From contig CM061093.1 in assembly GCA_030770545.1 (NCBI GenBank), forward strand, positions 496,001 to 560,000: a stretch of DNA of 64,000 nucleotides, read 5' to 3'. Source of the DNA: Macropodus opercularis. Taxonomy: Eukaryota > Chordata > Actinopteri > Anabantiformes > Osphronemidae. Shown piece by piece: positions 59,701-64,000 of this stretch. The notes under the pieces were generated by a model. That model saw only the letters and a program-made list of their open reading frames with translations, made no database searches and was not told where the DNA came from. Numbering within the stretch: the stretch's first letter is position 1; every line of letters starts with the position of its first letter. The translations under genes and the position numbers were made by a program.

Positions 59701-62627
59701 GCACAGAACAGGCATTTCTAAGCGTTTTGGCACTGTTTCCAGCCTCAGTGATGCTTTAAGCTGTTGCATCTTAATGCAAGCAATGCCAATTCAGTTTCTG
59801 TGCTAGATATGATCCAAATACATCCCTGAAGCAGGCAAACACCTTTAAAATGCATTTAAATCACTTTGTCCAAAGTACTGTACTTTTGGTCAGAAATGCA
59901 CAGAACAGGCGATTCTAAGCGTTTTGGCACTGTTTCCAGCCTCAGTGATGCTTTAAGCTGTTGCATCTTAATGCAAGCAATGTGAATAAAGTTTCTGTTC
60001 TATATATGATCCAAATACATCCCTGAAGCAGGCAAACACCTTTAAAATGTATTTTAATAACTTTGATTGAAGTAGTGTTGTTTTGGTCTTCAATGCATAG
60101 AACAGGCGAGTCTAAGCGTTTTGGCACTGTTTCCAGCCTCAGTGATGCTATAAGCTGTTGGATTCTAATGCAAGCATTGCCAATGAAGTTTCTGTGCCAG
60201 ATATGATCCAAATACATCCCTTGAGCAGGCAAACACCTTTAAAATGCATTTAAATCACTTTGATTGAAGTAGTGTTCTTTTGGTCTGAAATGCACAGAAC
60301 AGGCGATTCTAAGCGTTGTGGCACTGTTTCCAGCCTCAGTGATGCTCTAAGCTGTTGCATTCTAATGCAAGCAATGTGAATGAAGTTTCTGTGCTAGATG
60401 TGATCCAAATACATCCCTGAAGCAGGAAAACACCTTTAAAATGCATTTAAATCACTTTGATTGAAGTAGTGTTCTTTTGGTCTGAAATGCACAGAACAGG
60501 CGATTCTAAGCGTTTTGGAACTGTTTCCAGCCTCAGTGATGCTCTAAGCTGTTGCATTCTAATGCAAGCAAAGCCAATGAAGTTTCTGTGCTAGATATGA
60601 TCCAAATACATCCCTGAAGCAGGCAAACACCTTTAAAATGCATTTAAATCACTTTGATTAAAGTAGTGTTCTTTTGGTCTGAAATGCACAGAACAGGCGA
60701 TTCTAAGCGTTTTGGAACTGTTTCCAGCCTCAGTGATGCTCTAAGCTGTTGCATTCTAATGCAAGCAAAGCCAATGAAGTTTCTGTGCTAGATATGATCC
60801 AAATACATCCCTGAAGCAGGCAAACACCTTTAAAATGCATTTAAATCACTTTGATTAAAGTAGTGTTCTTTTGGTCTGAAATGCACAGAACAGGCGATTC
60901 TAAGCGTTGTGGCACTGTTTCCAGCCTCAGTGATGCTCTAAGCTGTTGCATTCTAATGCAAGCAAAGCCAATGAAGTTTCTGTGCTAGATATGATCCAAA
61001 TACATCCCTGAAGCAGGAAAACACATTTAAAATGTATTTAAATAACTTTGATTAAAGTAGTGTTCTTTTGGTCTGAAATGCACAGAACAGGCGATTCTAA
61101 GCGTTTTGGAACTGTTTCCAGCCTCAGTGATGCTCTAAGCTGTTGCATTCTAATGCAAGCAAAGCCAATGAAGTTTCTGTGCTAGATATGATCCAAATAC
61201 ATCCCTGAAGCAGGCAAACACCTTTAAAATGCATTTAAATCACTTTGATTAAAGTAGTGTTCTTTTGGTCTGAAATGCACAGAACAGGCGATTCTAAGCG
61301 TTTTGGAACTGTTTCCAGCCTCAGTGATGCTCTAAGCTGTTGCATTCTAATGCAAGCAAAGCCAATGAAGTTTCTGTGCTAGATATGATCCAAATACATC
61401 CCTGAAGCAGGCAAACACCTTTAAAATGCATTTAAATCTCTTTGATTAAAGTAGTGTTCTTTTGGTCTGAAATGCACAGAACAGGCGATTCTAAGCGTTG
61501 TGGCACTGTTTCCAGCCTCAGTGATGCTCTAAGCTGTTGCATTCTAATGCAAGCAAAGCCAATGAAGTTTCTGTGCTAGATATGATCCAAATACATCCCT
61601 GAAGCAGGCAAACACATTTAAAATGTATTTAAATAACTTTGATTAAAGTAGTGTTCTTTTGGTCTGAAATGCACAGAACAGGCGATTCTAAGCGTTTTGG
61701 CACTGTTTCCAGCCTCAGTGATGCTTTAAGCTGCTGCATCTTAATGCAGGCAATGGCAATGAAGTTTTTGTTCTAGATATGTTCCAAATACATCCCTGAA
61801 GCAGGCAAACACCTTTAAAATGCATTTAAATCACTTTGATTGAAGTAGTGTTCATTTGGTCTGAAATGCACAGAACAGGCGAGTCTAAGCGTTTTGGCAC
61901 TGTTTCCAGCCTCAGTAATGCTTTAAGCTGTTGAATCTTAATGCAAGCAATGTGAATAAAGTTTCTGTGCTAGATATGATCCAAATACATCCCTGAAGCA
62001 GGCAAACACCTTTAAAATGTATTTAAATAACTTTGATTAAAGTAGTGTTCTTTTGGTCTGAAATGCACAGAACAGGCGATTCTAAGCGTTTTGGAACTGT
62101 TTCCAGCCTCAGTGATGCTCTAAGCTGTTGCATTCTAATGCAAGCAAAGCCAATGAAGTTTCTGTGCTAGATATGATCCAAATACATCCCTGAAGCAGGC
62201 AAACACCTTTAAAATGCATTTAAATCACTTTGATTAAAGTAGTGTTCTTTTGGTCTGAAATGCACAGAACAGGCGATTCTAAGCGTTTTGGCACTGTTTC
62301 CAGCCTCAGTGATGCTCTAAGCTGTTGCATTCTAATGCAAGCAAAGCCAATGAAGTTTCTGTGCTAGATATGATCCAAATACATCCCTGAAGCAGGCAAA
62401 CACATTTAAAATGTATTTAAATAACTTTGATTAAAGTAGTGTTCTTTTGGTCTGAAATGCACAGAACAGGCGATTCTAAGCGTTTTCGCACTGTTTCCAG
62501 CCTCAGTGATGCTCTAAGCTGTTGCATTCTAATGCAAGCAAAGCCAATGAAGTTTCTGTGCTAGATATGATCCAAATACATCCCTGAAGCAGGCAAACAC
62601 ATTTAAAATGTATTTAAATAACTTTGA
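56718..62627 (+). repeat. 30-monomer higher-order repeat, copy 2 (5910 bp)
   Basis: A direct tandem copy of 51005-56717 that differs by whole monomers: the D after I is absent, the fused C2 of copy 1 appears as two monomers (60067 C2 and 60264 A), and one extra A*a is present at 61052-61445. The shift between copies therefore moves from 29 to 28 to 29 to 30 monomers. The last monomer (62431) shares CGCACTG with its partner but has an A core and not a D core. Confidence 0.9.
59867..59892. other. Diverged inverted repeat, sister of 54351
   Basis: Identical arms, 5516 bp (28 monomers) after the first, as part of the 29/30-monomer tandem duplication. Confidence 0.85.
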
Positions 62628-64000
62628 TTAAAGTAGTGTTCTTTTGGTCTGAAATGCACAGAACAGGCGATTCTAAGCGTTTTGGCACTGTTTCCAGCCT
62701 CAGTGATGCTTTAAGCTGTTGCATCTTAATGCAAGCAATGGCAATGAAGTTTCTGTGCTAGATATGACCCAAATACATCCCTGAAGCAGACAAATACCTT
62801 TAAAATGCATTTAAAACACTTTGATTAAATTAGTGTTCTCTTGGTCTGAAATGCACAGAACAGGCATTTCTAAGCGTTTTGGCACTGTTTCCAGCCTCAG
62901 TGATGCTTTAAGCTGTTGCATCCTAATGCAAGCAATGTGAATAAAGTTTCTGTGCTAGATATGATCCAAATACATCCCTGAAGCAGGAAAACACCTTTAA
63001 AATGCATTTAAAACACTTTGATTAAAGTAGTATTCTTTTGGTCTGAAATGCACAGAACAGGCGATTCTAAGCGTTTTCGCACTGTTTCCAGCCTCAGTGA
63101 TGCTTTAAGCTGCTAAATCTTAATGCACCAATGCCAATGAAGTTTCTGTGCCAGATATGATCCAAATACATCCCTGAAGCAGGCAAACACCTTTAAAATG
63201 TATTTTAATAACTTTGATTGAAGTAGTGTTGTTTTGGTCTTCAATGCACAGAACAGGCGATTCAAAGCGTTTTCGCACTGTTTCCAGCCTCAGTGATGCT
63301 TTAAGCTGCTAAATCTTAATGCACCAATGCCAATGAAGTTTCTGTGCCAGATATGATCCAAATACATCCCTGAAGCAAGCAAACACCTTTAAAATGTATT
63401 TAAATAACTTTGATTAAAGTAGTGTTCTTTTGGTCTGAAATGCACAGAACAGGCGATTCTAAGCGTTTTGGCACTGTTTCCAGCCTCAGTGATGCTCTAA
63501 GCTGTTGCATTCTAATGCAAGCAAAGCCAATGAAGTTTCTGTGCTAGATATGTTCCAAATACATCCCTGAAGCAGGCAAACACCTTTAAAATGCATTTAA
63601 ATCACTTTGATTAAAGTAGTGTTCTTTTGGTCTGAAATGCAGAGAACAGGCGATTCTAAGCGTTTTGGCACTGTTTCCAGCCTCAGTGATGCTTTAAGCT
63701 GCTGCATCTTAATGCAAGCAATGTGACTGAAGTTTCTGTGCTAGATATGATCCAAATACATCCCTGAAGCAGGCAAACACCTTTAAAATGTATTTAAATA
63801 ACTTTGATTAAAGTAGTGTTCTTTTGGTCTGAAATGCACAGAACAGGCGATTCTAAGCGTTTTGGCACTGTTTCCAGCCTCAGTGATGCTCTAAGCTGTT
63901 GCATTCTAATGCAAGCAAAGCCAATGAAGTTTCTGTGCTAGATATGTTCCAAATACATCCCTGAAGCAGGCAAACACCTTTAAAATGCATTTAAATCACT
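62628..64000 (+). repeat. Mixed tail of the window
   Basis: Order: J, F (ATTAAATTAG), B, B with C2-like 5' part (CGATTCAAAGCG), At, an O-type monomer at 63611 (GCAGAGAAC, CTGCATC with AATGCAAGC, GTGACTGAAG), and a partial At from 63808. The window ends 4 bases short of completing this monomer. Confidence 0.82.

Larger units (their letters stand above)
1..64000 (+). repeat. 197-bp satellite DNA array, entire window
   Basis: Every position belongs to a head-to-tail tandem repeat with a 197-bp period; successive starts are 1, 197, 394, 591, 788, 985, 1182 and so on to 63808. All monomers have the same orientation. The majority consensus has 78 G+C of 197. Nearly invariant parts are the first half (GGTCTGAAATGCACAGAACA, then GCACTGTTTCCAGCCTCAG) and AAATACATCCCT near offset 144; most class-defining changes lie at offsets 84-135. 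No unique sequence interrupts the array, and both window ends lie inside it, so its full length is unknown. Array size and higher-order structure point to centromeric or pericentromeric heterochromatin, which is an inference. Confidence 0.98.

Noticed and set aside
1..64000. CRISPR array
   Set aside because: Regular spacing is present, but the whole 197-bp unit repeats and there are no unique spacers and no cas genes.
1..64000. Telomeric or simple-sequence repeats
   Set aside because: No TTAGGG-type run and no microsatellite longer than a few units was seen.

Overview
The whole 64 kb window is one uninterrupted, head-to-tail satellite DNA array. The repeat unit is 197 bp (about 40% G+C). I count 324 complete monomers from position 1 to 63807 plus a 193-bp partial one at 63808-64000. 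The length bookkeeping closes exactly: 324 x 197 = 63828, and 14 monomers of one class are 1 bp short, one monomer has a 10-bp deletion, one a 2-bp insertion and one a 1-bp insertion. I see no gene, RNA gene, transposon, CRISPR array or inverted segment. The open frames that exist are short, lie on the minus strand, mostly start at TTG, and read the same repeat DNA in shifting frames.

Organism: an array like this (nucleosome-sized monomer, multi-monomer higher-order repeats, no genes) is typical of centromeric or pericentromeric heterochromatin of a eukaryote. CpG is depleted about fourfold in the consensus (2 seen, about 7.7 expected), which suits a genome with cytosine methylation, for example a vertebrate. 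I do not recognise the satellite and cannot name the species. No CENP-B-box-like motif was seen.

Monomer classes. The letters used below are mine. They are defined mainly by offsets 84-135 of the monomer, counting offset 1 at the TTRAAGTA that follows CACTTTGA. A is the majority form; At has GATATGTTCC and Aa has GATATGATCC. Ax has GCTAAATATG; A* has GGAACTG. A' is the A form with CATTCCAATG and a hairpin at its right edge. B has CTAAATCTTAATGCACC; C has TTGGATTC and CCCTTGAGC; C2 is C with GTCTTCAATGCAT. D has CTGCATC, AATGGCAATG and TTTTTGTTCTAG; E has AAGCTTCTGC; F, G and K have GTGAATAAAG (or GGGAATAAAG). H is a B/E hybrid; I and J have GACCC and GCAGACAAATACC.

Layout: 1-3742 is a 19-monomer block. 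3743-13775 is a mosaic of its pieces. 13776-19882 is dominated by a 7-monomer (1379 bp) higher-order repeat. 20080-22246 has another 7-monomer unit, and 22247-27959 is mosaic. 27960-38201 is a 26-monomer (5121 bp) unit in tandem. 38202-45685 is a 19-monomer (3742 bp) unit in tandem. 45686-49428 is a re-used copy of 35050-38792. 49429-51004 is a mixed segment. 51005-62627 is a 29/30-monomer unit in tandem, its copies differing by whole-monomer gains and losses. 62628-64000 is a mixed tail.

The most interesting structure is a recurring B-C2-C-A'-D module. It places a 12-bp-stem inverted repeat exactly 784 bp after the start of the B monomer in six of twelve cases. It is accompanied by a short dyad inside most monomers whose outer base pair changes on both sides between classes, and by a conserved pair of CpGs 10 bp apart in an otherwise nearly CpG-free monomer. 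All class assignments and copy comparisons were made by eye; exact identities need an alignment.
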